Source: Massilia norwichensis
Lineage (GTDB): Bacteria; Pseudomonadota; Gammaproteobacteria; Burkholderiales; Burkholderiaceae_D
Direction of reading: 5' to 3'
Length of the DNA stretch: 64,000 bases
Assembly: GCF_024753245.1 (NCBI RefSeq)
Contig: NZ_JANUGX010000020.1
Span: 1 to 64,000, forward strand
The position numbers and the translations under genes are program-made. How positions within the stretch are numbered: the stretch's first letter is position 1; every line of letters starts with the position of its first letter. This document shows, one piece after another, positions 16,148-26,314 of the stretch. The notes beneath the pieces were generated by a model. The model searched no databases. It saw only the letters and a list, made by a program, of their open reading frames with translations, and was not told the DNA's origin.

Positions 16148-17877
16148 GCCGCCGGACGCCGCTCGAAGTTGGCGCTCAGCTGGGCCAGCAGCGCGGCGAC
16201 GTCGCGGCTGGCGTCGGCCTGCTCGCTGGTGGCGCCGTGGATCTGGACGATCGAGTCGGAGGTCGTGCCGACCGAGCGCTCGATGCGGTCGAAGGCGTGC
16301 TTGACCTGGTCGGACAGCAGGCTGCCTTCGTTGACCCGGTTGATGGTCTCGTTGATCAGTTTGCCGATCTCGCGCGCGGCCCTGGCCGATTTCTCGGCCA
16401 GCTTGCGGACCTCGTCGGCCACCACCGAAAAGCCCAGGCCGTGCTCGCCGGCGCGCGCCGCTTCGATCGCGGCGTTGAAAGCCAGCAGATTGGTCTGGCT
16501 GGCGATGTCGCTGATGGTGTCGATGATGTCGTGCACGTCGCGCGAGGACTTCTGGATTTCGAGGATGGCCTCGCGCGAGCGGTCGAGCAGCTGGTTGCCG
16601 TCGCGGGCTTCCTGCTGGGTCTGGACCGCGAGGTCGCGCGAACGCTCCGAATTGCCGGCGATGCTTTCGATCGAGCGGGTCAGCTCGCCCAGCACCTGGG
16701 TGATGTCGGCCACCTTGTCCTTGACCATCTGTTCGCGCTGCACCTGCTCGGTGATGTCGGTGGCGAACTTGACCACCTTGAAGGGCTTGCCGTTGACGTC
16801 CAGGATCGGGTTGTAGGTGGCCTGCAGCCAGATCTCGGCGCCGTGCTTGCCGCGGCGGCGAAAGCGTGCGCTCTTGAACTTGCCTTCGGCCAGGTCGGAC
16901 CAGAAGTTGCGGTACTCGGCCGTCTGCGGCAGGTCCGGCGTGCAGAACATGCTGTGGTGCTGGCCCTGGATCTCGTCCATCGTGTAGCCGACCGTGCGCA
17001 GGAAGTTGCGGTTGGCGGTCAGGATGTTGCCGCGCAGGTCGAATTCGATCACGGCCTGCGAGCGCGACAGCGCATCGAGTTTGCCGGCGGTCTCGGCGCT
17101 CAGCAGCTTGGCCGGCGTGACGTCGGTGGCGAACTTGACGATCTTTAGCAGGCGTCCCTCGATGTCGAAAATCGGGTTGTAGGAAGCCTGGATCCAGACG
17201 TCATGGCCCTTCTTGTCGACGCGGCGGTATTCGCCGGCGTTGAATTCGCCGCGCGCCAGGTGCTCCCAGAAGGCCAGGTATTCGGGCGTGCGGGTATAGG
17301 CCGGGTCGCAGAACATGCGGTGGTGCTGGCCCAGCACTTCATCGGCCGTGTAGCCGAAGGTGTCGAGGAAGTTGTCGTTGGCGCGCAGCACGCGGCCGTG
17401 CAGGTCGAACTCGATCACCGCCTGGACCCGCTCGATGGCGGCGATCTTGCCTTCGTGGTCGCTGGTGGTCAGCTTGTCCTGGGTGATGTCGGTGGCGAAC
17501 TTCACGATCTTCAGCGTCTTGCCGGCGCCGTCCAGCACCGGGTGATAGCTGGCGTGGATCCAGACTTCGCGGCCGTTCCTGTCGAGGCGCTTGAAGACGC
17601 CGGCATGCGGCTCGCCCTTGCCCAGCTGGCCCCAGAAGGCGGCGTACGCCGTCGAGCGCGCATAGCCGGGTTCGCAGAACATGCGGTGATGGCGGCCGAC
17701 GATCTCGTCGAGGGCATAGCCGGTGGTCTGCAGGAACAGCGGATTGGCATGCAGGATCGTGCCGTCGGTGGCGAACTCGATGATGGCCTGGGTGCGGTCG
17801 ATGGCTTCCAGCAGCGCAGACTCGGCGCGCGGCGAGGCGACGGCCGATGCCGCCGCGGGATGTGCGTGGTGGTTCAT
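16144..17877 (-). CDS. Soluble methyl-accepting chemotaxis protein with three PAS domains
   Basis: 577-residue chemoreceptor without transmembrane segments or HAMP domain. Three near-duplicate PAS+PAC units occupy about 25-150, 150-270 and 270-390, each with a HHRMFC or HHSMFC turn and a [10 protein letters not shown] or [10 protein letters not shown] end; this is the PAS type seen in Aer-like and BdlA-like receptors. The C-terminal signalling domain (about 400-577) contains the hairpin tip [20 protein letters not shown] and [16 protein letters not shown]. The start at 17877 is picked because the PAS region follows directly and upstream codons look non-coding. Cofactor (haem or FAD) and ligand are unknown. 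Translationally coupled to the triple-CheW gene. Confidence 0.9.
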   Translation of the reverse strand: MNHHAHPAAASAVASPRAESALLEAIDRTQAIIEFATDGTILHANPLFLQTTGYALDEIVGRHHRMFCEPGYARSTAYAAFWGQLGKGEPHAGVFKRLDRNGREVWIHASYHPVLDGAGKTLKIVKFATDITQDKLTTSDHEGKIAAIERVQAVIEFDLHGRVLRANDNFLDTFGYTADEVLGQHHRMFCDPAYTRTPEYLAFWEHLARGEFNAGEYRRVDKKGHDVWIQASYNPIFDIEGRLLKIVKFATDVTPAKLLSAETAGKLDALSRSQAVIEFDLRGNILTANRNFLRTVGYTMDEIQGQHHSMFCTPDLPQTAEYRNFWSDLAEGKFKSARFRRRGKHGAEIWLQATYNPILDVNGKPFKVVKFATDITEQVQREQMVKDKVADITQVLGELTRSIESIAGNSERSRDLAVQTQQEARDGNQLLDRSREAILEIQKSSRDVHDIIDTISDIASQTNLLAFNAAIEAARAGEHGLGFSVVADEVRKLAEKSARAAREIGKLINETINRVNEGSLLSDQVKHAFDRIERSVGTTSDSIVQIHGATSEQADASRDVAALLAQLSANFERRPAA

Positions 17878-18135
17878 GTGCTTGGCTTGGCCCGGTGGGC
17901 GAAAATGGTTGGATGGCGCACGGCGTCGTTCTGCATGCGGGGATTGGGCATGGCAGCAGGGCGGGAAGGTACCGTATTGCCTTAAGTAAATATATTCTAC
18001 ATGAAGCATCGCGCACGATACATCGCCGATTCTCACCAAATGTATCCGACTTGCAACGTTATCACGCCGGCGGCAGGCCCGGCGGGCCGCCGCGAAGCCT
18101 GCTAGGATGCTGTCTCGTTACAGGAAAGGCTCATC

Positions 18136-19230
18136 ATGACCCAGGTATTCAAGATCGCCGCCATCCCCGGCGACGGCATCGGCAAGGAAGTGCTCCCGGA
18201 GGGGCTGAAAGTGCTGGCCGCGGCCAGCGAACGCTTCGGCCTCGAACTCGAGATCACGCAGTTCGACTGGGCCAGCTGCGACTACTATCAGCAGACCGGC
18301 GACATGATGCCGCCCGACTGGAAGGCGCAGCTGGCCGGCATGGACGCGATCTACTTCGGCGCGGTCGGCTGGCCGGCCACTGTGCCGGACCATGTCTCGC
18401 TGTGGGGTTCGCTGCTGAAGTTCCGGCGCGAGTTCGACCAGTACATCAACCTGCGCCCGGTGCGCCTGTTCGAAGGCGTGCCCTGTCCGCTGGCGGGCAG
18501 GAAGCCCGGCGACATCGACTTCTTCGTGGTGCGCGAAAACACCGAGGGCGAGTACACCAACCTGGGCGGCATCATGTTCCCGGGCACCGAGCGCGAGATG
18601 GTGATCCAGGAATCCGTATTCACCCGCCACGGCACCGACCGCGTGCTGCGCTATGCCTTCGAGCTGGCCAAGGCGCGAAAGCAGCAGCACCTGACGGTGG
18701 CCACCAAGTCGAACGGTATCGCGATCAGCATGCCCTGGTGGGACGGCCGCGCCGACGCCATGCACGCCGAGTACCCGGAAGTCACGGTCGACAAGCAGCA
18801 CATCGACATCCTCACCGCGCGCTTCGTGCTGCAGCCGAACCGCTTCGACGTGGTGGTGGCCTCCAACCTGTTCGGCGACATCCTGTCCGACCTCGGTCCG
18901 GCCTGTACCGGCACCATCGGCCTGGCGCCGTCCGGCAACCTGAACCCGGACCGCAAGTTCCCCTCGCTGTTCGAGCCGGTGCACGGCTCGGCGCCGGACA
19001 TCGCCGGGCAGGGCATCGCCAACCCGATCGCGATGATCTGGTCGGGTGCGATGATGCTGGCCTTCCTGGCGGCCGGCGCCAAGGTGCCAGCCTGCTATGG
19101 CCAGGCCCACGACGCGATCCTGTCCGCGATCGAGGAAGTGCTGCGCAGCGGTCCGCGCACGCGCGACCTGGGCGGCGAGGCGGGCACGGCGGAGGTCGGC
19201 GATGCGATCGCCGCTCTGGTGCGCGGCTGA
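18136..19230 (+). CDS. Tartrate / D-malate dehydrogenase (IPMDH family)
   Basis: 364-residue NAD-dependent beta-decarboxylating dehydrogenase. N-terminus FKIAAIPGDGIGKEVLPEG, substrate Arg region LLKFRREFDQYINLRPVRLF, FFVVRENTEGEYTNLGG, metal-binding Asp in NLFGDILSDLG, and the nucleotide motif EPVHGSAPDIAGQGIANP. ENTEGEYTNLGG and the overall length fit the TtuC/DmlA (YeaU) branch acting on tartrate or D-malate, rather than LeuB. Ribosome site AGGAAAGG before ATG 18136. A stand-alone gene, 44 bp before the small HNH gene on the same strand. Confidence 0.9.
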   Translation: MTQVFKIAAIPGDGIGKEVLPEGLKVLAAASERFGLELEITQFDWASCDYYQQTGDMMPPDWKAQLAGMDAIYFGAVGWPATVPDHVSLWGSLLKFRREFDQYINLRPVRLFEGVPCPLAGRKPGDIDFFVVRENTEGEYTNLGGIMFPGTEREMVIQESVFTRHGTDRVLRYAFELAKARKQQHLTVATKSNGIAISMPWWDGRADAMHAEYPEVTVDKQHIDILTARFVLQPNRFDVVVASNLFGDILSDLGPACTGTIGLAPSGNLNPDRKFPSLFEPVHGSAPDIAGQGIANPIAMIWSGAMMLAFLAAGAKVPACYGQAHDAILSAIEEVLRSGPRTRDLGGEAGTAEVGDAIAALVRG

Positions 19231-19274
19231 ATCAAGGCTTCGGCAAGGCTTTAAATGACGGCGCGCGCCTCGAT

Positions 19275-19619
19275 ATGGAGAGGATGGCGCGCCGCTCCCG
19301 CATTCCCGACTTTCCCGAGCTGCCCCCGGCTCCCGCCGCGGACAGTCCCTGCCCCTTGTGCGGCCGTCCGCTCGGCAGCGAGAACGTCGACCGCCACCAT
19401 CTGGTCCCCAAGTCCCTGAAGGGCAGGGAGCAGTTCCCGATCCATAAAGTCTGCCACCGGAAGATCCACGCGACCTTTTCGGAAAAGGAATTGCTGCGCG
19501 GGTATCACACCTGGGAGGCGCTGCAGGGCCACGAAGACATCCGTTCCTTCATCGAATGGGTGGCAAAAAAGCCGCCGGGGTTTTACACGTTCACGTCGAA
19601 TAAAAAGAAGGGGCGTTGA
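19275..19619 (+). CDS. Small HNH-type protein
   Basis: 114-residue protein with a zinc-knuckle HNH layout: CPLCGRPL (Cys pair near 26/29), DRHHLVPKSLKG (HH at about 41-42) and HKVCHRKIHATFSEKEL. HNH folds are nucleases in phage, restriction and repair proteins, but many short stand-alone copies like this have no known role. Start could be ATG 19275 or ATG 19284 (MARRSRIPDF); neither has a strong ribosome site. The basic tail SNKKKGR would suit nucleic-acid binding. No methylase, phage or DNA-end-processing genes adjoin it. Confidence 0.75.
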   Translation: MERMARRSRIPDFPELPPAPAADSPCPLCGRPLGSENVDRHHLVPKSLKGREQFPIHKVCHRKIHATFSEKELLRGYHTWEALQGHEDIRSFIEWVAKKPPGFYTFTSNKKKGR

Positions 19620-19781
19620 ACGCGGGTATTTACAATCATTTCGCCGAGGATCGCGCAAATTCGGCAAAAAAACCGGCGTTCGTTCCAAGAAATGATGCCT
19701 GGTGATTATTCTTGGGTGTAAAATTAAGTCTTCCAATTTTGCAATTCGCGTAGCAGTCCCTCCTCTTTTACCGCAGTTGCA

Positions 19782-21386
19782 ATGACCCAAGACGACTCCA
19801 CCCGCTGTTCCGTCCTCCTCATCGACGACGAATCCTTTTCCGAAGACATCATCACCCACGGTCTGAAAGCCTGCGCGCCGCATACGCTGCGCTATGCCAG
19901 CCAGCCGTCGATGGCGGTCGAGCTGGCCAGGGAGATCGGCGCGACGGTGGTGCTGGTCGATTTGCGCATGCCGGAGATCGACGGGCTGGAGGTCACGCGC
20001 CGCCTGCGCGCCGACAAGGATACCGAGCACATCCCCGTGATCGTGCTCTCGTCCGAGGATGACCCCGACGTCAAGGCCAAGGCCTTCGCGGTCGGCGCCA
20101 ACGATTACCTGGTGAAGTGGCCGGACCCGCGCGAACTGGTGGCGCGCGTGCGCTACCACAGCGACGCCTTCATCGCGCGGCGCCAGCGCGACGACGCCTT
20201 TGTCTCGCTGCGCCTCAGCCAGGAGCAACTGGCGGCCAGCCAGTCGGCCCTGTTCCAGGCCCAGAAGATGGAAGCGATCGGCCAGCTCACCGGCGGCGTG
20301 GCGCACGACTTCAACAACGTCCTGCAGATCATCGGCGGCAACCTGCAGCTGCTCAAGCTGGTGGGCGACCTGAACGATGCAGGCCGGGCCCGTGTCGACG
20401 TCGCGCTGTCCGGCGTCGAGCGCGGCGCCAAGCTGTCCTCGCACCTGCTGGCCTTCGCGCGCCGCCAGCCGCTGCAGTCTGTGGTGATCAACCCGGGCCA
20501 CCTGCTGCGCGAAATGGACGACATGATGCGCCGCGTGCTCGGCCCGCGCGCCCGCGTCGTCACCGAGATCGAGCATCGCCTGGGCAGCACCCTGGTCGAC
20601 CCGAACCAGTTGAACAACGTGCTGCTGAACCTGGCCATCAATGCGCGCGATGCGATGGCCGGCAGCGGCACGCTGACGATCCGCGCCGCCAACGTCGGTC
20701 CGGACAGCGAGATGCTGCCGCCCTCGCTGCCGGCCGGGCGCTATGTGCTGATCGAGGTGGCCGACACCGGCGGCGGCATGCCGCCGGAAGTGCTGGAGCG
20801 CGCCTTCGAACCCTTCTTCACCACCAAGCCGACCGGGCAGGGCACGGGCCTGGGCCTGTCGATGGCCTACGGTTTCGTGAAGCAGTCGGGCGGTGAGATC
20901 GTGTTGAAAAGCGAAGCCGGCAAGGGCACCAGCGTGCGCATCTACCTGCCGCGCAGCGAAGGCGAACCGGACCTGGTCGAGGACATCGCCGTGGCGCCGC
21001 TGCTGGGCGGGCCGGAAACCATCCTGGTGGTCGAGGACGAGGAAGACGTGCGCAGCGCCACCTGCGGCATCCTGTCGGCGCTGGGCTACCGGGTGCTGGA
21101 GGCACCGGATGCGGCGGCCGCCAAGGCCATCGTCGAAAGCGGCGAACAGATCGACCTGGTGTTCAGCGACGTGATCATGCCGGGACCGGTCAGCAGCCTG
21201 CAGCTGGGAGAAGTGGTGCGCGAGCGGCTGCCGAAAGCGCAGATTCTATACACCTCGGGGTATGCGGAAGGCGTGCTGGCGCACGAGGGGAAGATGGAAG
21301 CGAACGTCAATCTGCTGCAGAAACCCTACCACCCGGATGCGCTCAGTGCGCGCATCCGTCATTTGCTGCGCCGGCGCTCGGCGTAA
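19782..21386 (+). CDS. REC-HisKA-HATPase-REC hybrid histidine kinase
   Basis: 534-residue cytosolic two-component protein. REC 1 at about 10-125 ([26 protein letters not shown] with phospho-Asp, Lys replaced in DYLVKWPDP), a short coiled linker, HisKA with [16 protein letters not shown] near 165 (phospho-His), HATPase ([38 protein letters not shown]), then REC 2 at about 410-530 ([27 protein letters not shown]). No membrane segments. An N-terminal receiver on a kinase suggests it is the second stage of a phosphorelay. Converges with the phytochrome response-regulator gene (2 bp between stops). Its kinase core resembles the gene at 24355. Confidence 0.9.
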   Translation: MTQDDSTRCSVLLIDDESFSEDIITHGLKACAPHTLRYASQPSMAVELAREIGATVVLVDLRMPEIDGLEVTRRLRADKDTEHIPVIVLSSEDDPDVKAKAFAVGANDYLVKWPDPRELVARVRYHSDAFIARRQRDDAFVSLRLSQEQLAASQSALFQAQKMEAIGQLTGGVAHDFNNVLQIIGGNLQLLKLVGDLNDAGRARVDVALSGVERGAKLSSHLLAFARRQPLQSVVINPGHLLREMDDMMRRVLGPRARVVTEIEHRLGSTLVDPNQLNNVLLNLAINARDAMAGSGTLTIRAANVGPDSEMLPPSLPAGRYVLIEVADTGGGMPPEVLERAFEPFFTTKPTGQGTGLGLSMAYGFVKQSGGEIVLKSEAGKGTSVRIYLPRSEGEPDLVEDIAVAPLLGGPETILVVEDEEDVRSATCGILSALGYRVLEAPDAAAAKAIVESGEQIDLVFSDVIMPGPVSSLQLGEVVRERLPKAQILYTSGYAEGVLAHEGKMEANVNLLQKPYHPDALSARIRHLLRRRSA

Positions 21387-21388
21387 GC

Positions 21389-21847
21389 TTACTTGTTCGG
21401 CCGGATGTACTTCTGCGAACCCGGCGGCGGTTCGTTCAGCACGGCCCAGAAGATGCCCAGGTCGGCGATCGCGCGCACGAATTCCGTGAAGTCGACCGGC
21501 TTGACCACGTAGGCATTCACGCCCAGTTCGTAGCTGCGCACCAGGTCTTGTTCTTCGCGCGAGGAAGTCAGCATCACGACCGGCAGCGGCTTCAGGCCGT
21601 CGGTGGTGCGGATCTCCTTCAATACTTCCAGGCCGTCGACCTTCGGCAGCTTCAGGTCGAGCAGGGCGACGGCCGGGTTGCCGGCCGGGCGCTGCGCGTA
21701 CTCGCCGCGGCGGTGCAGGTAGTCGAGTGCTTCGGCGCCGTCGCGTACGACGATCACCTGGTTGGCGAGCTGGCTCTTCGACAATGCGATCAGCGTCAGC
21801 TCCAGGTCGTTCGGATTGTCTTCGACGAGCAGGATGGGCTTGAGCAT
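21389..21847 (-). CDS. Single-domain response regulator (Rcp1-like), phytochrome partner
   Basis: 152-residue stand-alone receiver. MLKPILLVEDNPNDLELTLIA has the acidic pocket, VALLDLKLPKVDGLEVL carries the phospho-Asp, MLTSSREEQDL the Thr/Ser, and YVVKPVDFTEF the Lys. LVEDNPNDLELT and LDLKLPKVDG are typical of the Rcp1/BphR regulators encoded next to bacteriophytochromes. It has no output domain and probably passes phosphate on or acts by protein contact. It lies 19 bp after the phytochrome stop, so the two form an operon. Confidence 0.88.
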   Translation of the reverse strand: MLKPILLVEDNPNDLELTLIALSKSQLANQVIVVRDGAEALDYLHRRGEYAQRPAGNPAVALLDLKLPKVDGLEVLKEIRTTDGLKPLPVVMLTSSREEQDLVRSYELGVNAYVVKPVDFTEFVRAIADLGIFWAVLNEPPPGSQKYIRPNK

Positions 21848-21866
21848 GTGTTCTTTCAGGATTGGA

Positions 21867-24125
21867 TCAGTTATTCGATACTTGTTTGGGAAGTGCAAAC
21901 GAGAAGGTCGCGCCTTCGCCCTGCCTTGAGTCGGCCCAAACCCTGCCATTGTGCCGCTCGACGATGCGGCGGACGTTGGCCAGGCCGATGCCGGTTCCCT
22001 GGAAATCTTCCATACGGTGCAGGCGCTGGAATACGCCGAACAGCTTGTGGACGTAATCCATGTTGAAGCCGGCGCCATTGTCGGCCACATGGAAGATGGT
22101 CTCGTGCGGCATGTCCTCGAAGCCGATGCGGATCACGGCCGGGTCTTGTTTGCCGGTGAACTTCACGGCGTTCGACAGCAGGTTGAACATCGCCAGGTGC
22201 AGGAAGGTCGGGTCCGCGTAGACCGTCGGCAGCGGGGCGATATCCCACTCGATGTTGCGGCCGCGCGTTTCCAGCGCCAGCTTGTCGATGCAGGCGGCCA
22301 CCAGGTCCTTCATGTCGACCGTGGTCGGGCGCAGCGAGGCGCGGCCCATCTGCGAGAAGGACAGCAGGTCGTCGACCAGCTTGCCGGCCATGCGCGCCGC
22401 ATCCTTGATGTTCTTCAGGAAGCGCTGGCGCTGCTCGCCGTTCTCGCTGCCGGCCGATTCGATCAGGAGGTCGGCGAATCCAACGATGTGGCGCAAGGGC
22501 GCGCGCAGGTCGTGCGACACCGAATACGAGAAGGCTTCGAGCTCCTTGTTCGAGCGCGTCAGCTCCTCGGCCAGCTCGGCCATCTGCTCGGCGCGCTCCA
22601 GCACGATGCCCAGCAGCGCGGTGCGGAATTCCAGCGCCAGTTCGATCTCGCCGCCGTGCCAGGGCACGCTGGTGCCATGGATGGTTTCGCGCCAGGCGGC
22701 AAAGCTGGTGCGCGGCGACAGATTGATCGGCAGGCCGGCGGCGGTGGCCTGCACCAGCTTGTCGTGCGGATTGCCGGCCCATTCGATGGTGTGCACGAAT
22801 TCGGGACGGAACCACAGCAGGTAGTGCTTGTGGATGCGCGAGATCGGCATCGCCAGCAGGCCGCTGGCATTGCGGATCATCTTCGCGGCCGCAGGCCATT
22901 CGGCGGACAGCTTGTCGGTGTGGTAGACATCGCCGTGGTCGTGCACCGCCAGCCAGTCGACCAGGCCGAGGATGTCTTCCTCCTCCGGCGCATCGCCGAA
23001 GGTCAGCACGCGCTCGTCGAACACCACCGCGGCCCCGGTTGCGCGCGCGAAGCGCAGCAGTTCGGGGAACACGCCGGACAGGTTCTCGATGAAGTTGTTA
23101 CCCTGGCTCAGGCCGGCCAGCATCGACACCATGATGCGCCGCACGTCGAGCCGGAACTGCAGCTCGTGGGCATCCTCGCGCGACTCGATGCACAGCGCCA
23201 GCAGCTGGGCCAGCTGTTCGCAGGCGGTGCGCTGTTCGAAGGGCACCGGCGACGGATCTTCGTTGTGGCAGGAGATGATGCCCCACAGCTTGCCCTTGAC
23301 CATCAGCGACACCGACATCGAGGCCAGCGTGTGCATGTTGCGCATGTACTGCAGGTGCACCGGCGAGACGCTGCGCAGCACCGCGAACGACAAATCGTTC
23401 GGCTTGCCGGTGAGCGGGTTCAGGTTCGGCACCAGCGGCGCCGGCGTGTAGTTGGCGTTCTGGATCAGGCGGATCGGCGACAGCGCGTACAGCTGGCGCG
23501 CCTGGGCCGGAATGTCCGAGGCCGGGAAATGCTGGCCCATGTAGGAGGCGTAGTCGTCCTGCTTGGCTTCGGCCACGACATGGCCGTGGCCGTCGCGGTC
23601 GAACTGGTAGACCAGCACGCGGCCGTAGCCGGTGACCGAGCGTACGTGGTGGCAGGCCAACTGGGACAGCGATTCGATGCTTTCGGCGCCGTCGACTTTT
23701 TTGAGGAAATCGCCGATCAGCGAGTACAAATGACGGAAGTCGGCCGGCGCCGCGCGCTCGGTCGGCTCGAACTCGAGGATGGTCAATTCGTCCCAGCGGT
23801 GGGCCAGCACGTCGAAATGGCGGCCGTTGGCGGCGGTGACCGTGCCCACATAGTAAGGACGGGAGTCCAGCCTGGTCTCCAGCTCGGGCGCCAGGCGCAG
23901 GGCCGCGGCCTCGCCGATCACCTCGGCCAGCGGGCGGCCGACCGCCGCCTGGGCGCTACGGCCGGTCCAGTCGCCAAGGTTGGCGCTGGCCTGCAGCACC
24001 ACCATGTCGCTCGACAGGGACAGCAGGAAGCCGTGCGGCTGGATGCTGCCGGGCGTGCGAATCGGCTCCCGGTCGCAGGCCGACAGGTCGAGTTCAGGGA
24101 CGGACGGGGCCGGATTCATGTGCAA
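21867..24125 (-). CDS. bphP: Bacteriophytochrome sensor histidine kinase
   Basis: 752-residue red/far-red photoreceptor kinase. PAS_2 domain at about 10-115 with Cys17 in LDLSACDREPI and GSIQPHGFLL, the usual biliverdin-attachment site; GAF at about 140-310 with FPASDIPAQARQLY, the phytochrome signature; PHY at about 320-500, with tongue residues in WFRPEFVHTIEWAGNP; HisKA with SYSVSHDLRAPLRHI (phospho-His near 528) and HATPase with NLLSNAVKFTG and GTGIGLANVRRIVE. Domain order and length match BphPs. Biliverdin must come from a haem oxygenase; no bphO gene is in the window. In operon with the receiver gene downstream. Confidence 0.96.
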   Translation of the reverse strand: MHMNPAPSVPELDLSACDREPIRTPGSIQPHGFLLSLSSDMVVLQASANLGDWTGRSAQAAVGRPLAEVIGEAAALRLAPELETRLDSRPYYVGTVTAANGRHFDVLAHRWDELTILEFEPTERAAPADFRHLYSLIGDFLKKVDGAESIESLSQLACHHVRSVTGYGRVLVYQFDRDGHGHVVAEAKQDDYASYMGQHFPASDIPAQARQLYALSPIRLIQNANYTPAPLVPNLNPLTGKPNDLSFAVLRSVSPVHLQYMRNMHTLASMSVSLMVKGKLWGIISCHNEDPSPVPFEQRTACEQLAQLLALCIESREDAHELQFRLDVRRIMVSMLAGLSQGNNFIENLSGVFPELLRFARATGAAVVFDERVLTFGDAPEEEDILGLVDWLAVHDHGDVYHTDKLSAEWPAAAKMIRNASGLLAMPISRIHKHYLLWFRPEFVHTIEWAGNPHDKLVQATAAGLPINLSPRTSFAAWRETIHGTSVPWHGGEIELALEFRTALLGIVLERAEQMAELAEELTRSNKELEAFSYSVSHDLRAPLRHIVGFADLLIESAGSENGEQRQRFLKNIKDAARMAGKLVDDLLSFSQMGRASLRPTTVDMKDLVAACIDKLALETRGRNIEWDIAPLPTVYADPTFLHLAMFNLLSNAVKFTGKQDPAVIRIGFEDMPHETIFHVADNGAGFNMDYVHKLFGVFQRLHRMEDFQGTGIGLANVRRIVERHNGRVWADSRQGEGATFSFALPKQVSNN

Positions 24126-24354
24126 GGTGACGGATGGGCGATCGTGGTTTCAAGCCCACTATTTTACATTGAAAAGTTTACCGGCCTTCCGCTGGGCTAT
24201 TTGACAATATTGCCGATGAGGCGATAACGCAACGTTGGCGCCTGTCGGACAGCGTGAAATCCGTTGGCGCGCGCACCGACAAGAAGCCCCTCATGCGTGT
24301 ATGATTAAATGGATTTGAATCAATGAATTAGGGCGTCTCGAACGCGCGTTAGCC

Positions 24355-26283
24355 ATGAACGAACATACGCAGCAAAAAAAGGTCATGTCGGATGAGCGGC
24401 GCTACCAATACCTGATCACCGGCATCAACGACTACGCGATCTACATGCTCGACCCGCAGGGGCACGTGAGCAGCTGGAACGCGGGCGCCAATCGCTTCAA
24501 GGGTTACGTGGCGCAGGAAATCCTGGGCCAGCACTTCTCGCGTTTCTACACCGACGAAGACCGCGCCTCCGGCCTGCCGACCTACGCCCTCAAGACCGCG
24601 CTCGAGCAGGGCAAGTTCGAATCCGAAGGCTGGCGTGTGCGCAAGGACGGCAGCCGCTTCTGGGCCCACGTCGTGATCGACCCGATCTACAACGAGGACG
24701 GCATCCTGCTCGGCTACGCCAAGGTGACCCGCGACGTCACCGAGCGCAAGAAGGCCGAGGACAAGCTGCGCGAAAGCGAGCAGCGTTTCCGCCTGCTGGT
24801 GCAGGGCGTGACCGACTACGCGATCTACATGCTGTCGCCGGAAGGCCTGGTCACCAACTGGAACTCGGGCGCCGAACGCATCAAGGGCTACACCCACGAC
24901 GAGATCGTCGGCAGCCACTTCTCGCGCTTCTACACCCCCGAAGACCAGGCCGCCGGCGTGCCCAAGCGCGCGCTGTCGACCGCCGGCGAGGTCGGACGCT
25001 TCGAGGCCGAGGGCTGGCGCGTGCGCAAGGACGGCACCCGCTTCTGGGCCCACGTGATCATCGACGCGATCCACGACGACGAGGGCAAGCTGATGGGCTT
25101 CGCCAAGATCACCCGCGACCTGACCGAGAAGAAGCGCACCGCGGAGGCGCTGGAAGCGGCCAACGCCGCGCTCTACCAGGCGCAGAAGATGGAATCGATC
25201 GGCCAGCTCACCGGCGGCATCGCGCATGACTTCAACAACCTGCTGTCGGTGCTGTCGAGCGGCCTCGAAGTGCTGGCGCTGCAGCGGCAGGCGTCCCTGC
25301 GCGGCGGCGAGGGCGGCGACAGCCGCACCATCGACAGCATGCGCCGCGCCGTCGACCGCGGCGCGCGCCTGACCCAGCAGCTGCTCGCGTTCGCGCGCCA
25401 GCAGCCGCTGCAGGCCGAGACCCGCAGCCTGAACCGCATCATCACCGGCTTCGAACCGGTGCTGCGCCGCGCCGGCAATTCGAACATCGAATTCGTGGTC
25501 GACCTCGACCGCAAGGCGCACAGCGCCGTGATCGACAGCGCGCGTTTCGAGTCGGCGCTGCTGAACCTGGTGGTCAACGCGCGCGACGCCATGCCGGACG
25601 GCGGCCGCATCGTCATCGCCACCCGCAACGTCACGCTCGACCACCACGAGGCGGGCAGCCTGCCCGCCGGCGAATACGTCAAGGTGACGGTCAGCGATAC
25701 CGGCACCGGCATGCCGCGCGAGGTGGTGGGGCGCGCCTTCGAGCCCTTCTTCACCACCAAGGAAGTGGGCAAGGGCACCGGGCTCGGCCTGTCCCAGGTG
25801 TACGGCTTCATCAAGCAGTCGGACGGCGAAGTCGTGATCGAGAGCTGCGAAGGCGAGGGCACCACGATCGCGATCTACCTGCCGGCGGTGGTGTCCGATG
25901 CCCAGGAAGACAAGCGTTCCCATGTCGAGCGGGTGCTGATCGTCGAGGACGAGCCGGACCTGATGGACGTCGCCGCATCGCTGTTCACCAGCATGGGCTA
26001 CGACGTGCTGACCGCTTCCAGCGGCCGCGAGGCGATGGACGTGCTGGAACAGCGCGACGTCGACATCCTGTTCACCGACGTCGTCATGCCGAACGGGATG
26101 GACGGACTGGAACTGGCCAGCTACACACGCACCCACTACCCGGACACCAAGATCGTGCTGGCCTCCGGCTACCCGCTGCCGGCGCTCAAGCAGCGTCATG
26201 GCCAGAACCTGAACGACTTCGCCTTCGTCAACAAGCCCTACCGGCTGGCAGACCTGGCGCGGACGCTGCGTTCCGCAATGTAA
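24355..26283 (+). CDS. PAS-PAS-HisKA-HATPase-REC hybrid histidine kinase
   Basis: 642-residue cytosolic hybrid kinase. Two closely similar PAS+PAC units (about 15-135 and 140-265), each with a DYAIYML start, a FSRFYT turn and an EGWRVRKDG..RFWAHV strand, clearly an internal duplication. HisKA has GQLTGGIAHDFNNLLS (phospho-His near 290); HATPase has LLNLVVNARDAMPDGG and GTGLGLSQVYGFIKQS; the C-terminal REC at about 520-640 has LIVEDEPDLMD, LFTDVVMPNGMDG and FVNKPYR. The start at ATG 24355 lacks a strong ribosome site; ATG 24385 (MSDERRYQYL) is an alternative. Divergent from the phytochrome gene with 229 bp between starts. Confidence 0.9.
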   Translation: MNEHTQQKKVMSDERRYQYLITGINDYAIYMLDPQGHVSSWNAGANRFKGYVAQEILGQHFSRFYTDEDRASGLPTYALKTALEQGKFESEGWRVRKDGSRFWAHVVIDPIYNEDGILLGYAKVTRDVTERKKAEDKLRESEQRFRLLVQGVTDYAIYMLSPEGLVTNWNSGAERIKGYTHDEIVGSHFSRFYTPEDQAAGVPKRALSTAGEVGRFEAEGWRVRKDGTRFWAHVIIDAIHDDEGKLMGFAKITRDLTEKKRTAEALEAANAALYQAQKMESIGQLTGGIAHDFNNLLSVLSSGLEVLALQRQASLRGGEGGDSRTIDSMRRAVDRGARLTQQLLAFARQQPLQAETRSLNRIITGFEPVLRRAGNSNIEFVVDLDRKAHSAVIDSARFESALLNLVVNARDAMPDGGRIVIATRNVTLDHHEAGSLPAGEYVKVTVSDTGTGMPREVVGRAFEPFFTTKEVGKGTGLGLSQVYGFIKQSDGEVVIESCEGEGTTIAIYLPAVVSDAQEDKRSHVERVLIVEDEPDLMDVAASLFTSMGYDVLTASSGREAMDVLEQRDVDILFTDVVMPNGMDGLELASYTRTHYPDTKIVLASGYPLPALKQRHGQNLNDFAFVNKPYRLADLARTLRSAM

Positions 26284-26284
26284 A

Positions 26285-26310
26285 GTAGAGTGGGCACCCC
26301 GTGCCCACGA
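26285..26310. repeat. Palindromic repeat, family B, copy 1
   Basis: GTGGGCACCCCGTGCCCAC hairpin (8-bp stem) 2 bp after the kinase stop and 5 bp before the convergent lipase stop. Same family as the copies at 47.6, 48.6 and 59.5 kb. It may serve as a 3'-end stem for both genes. Confidence 0.75.
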
Positions 26311-26314
26311 TCCG

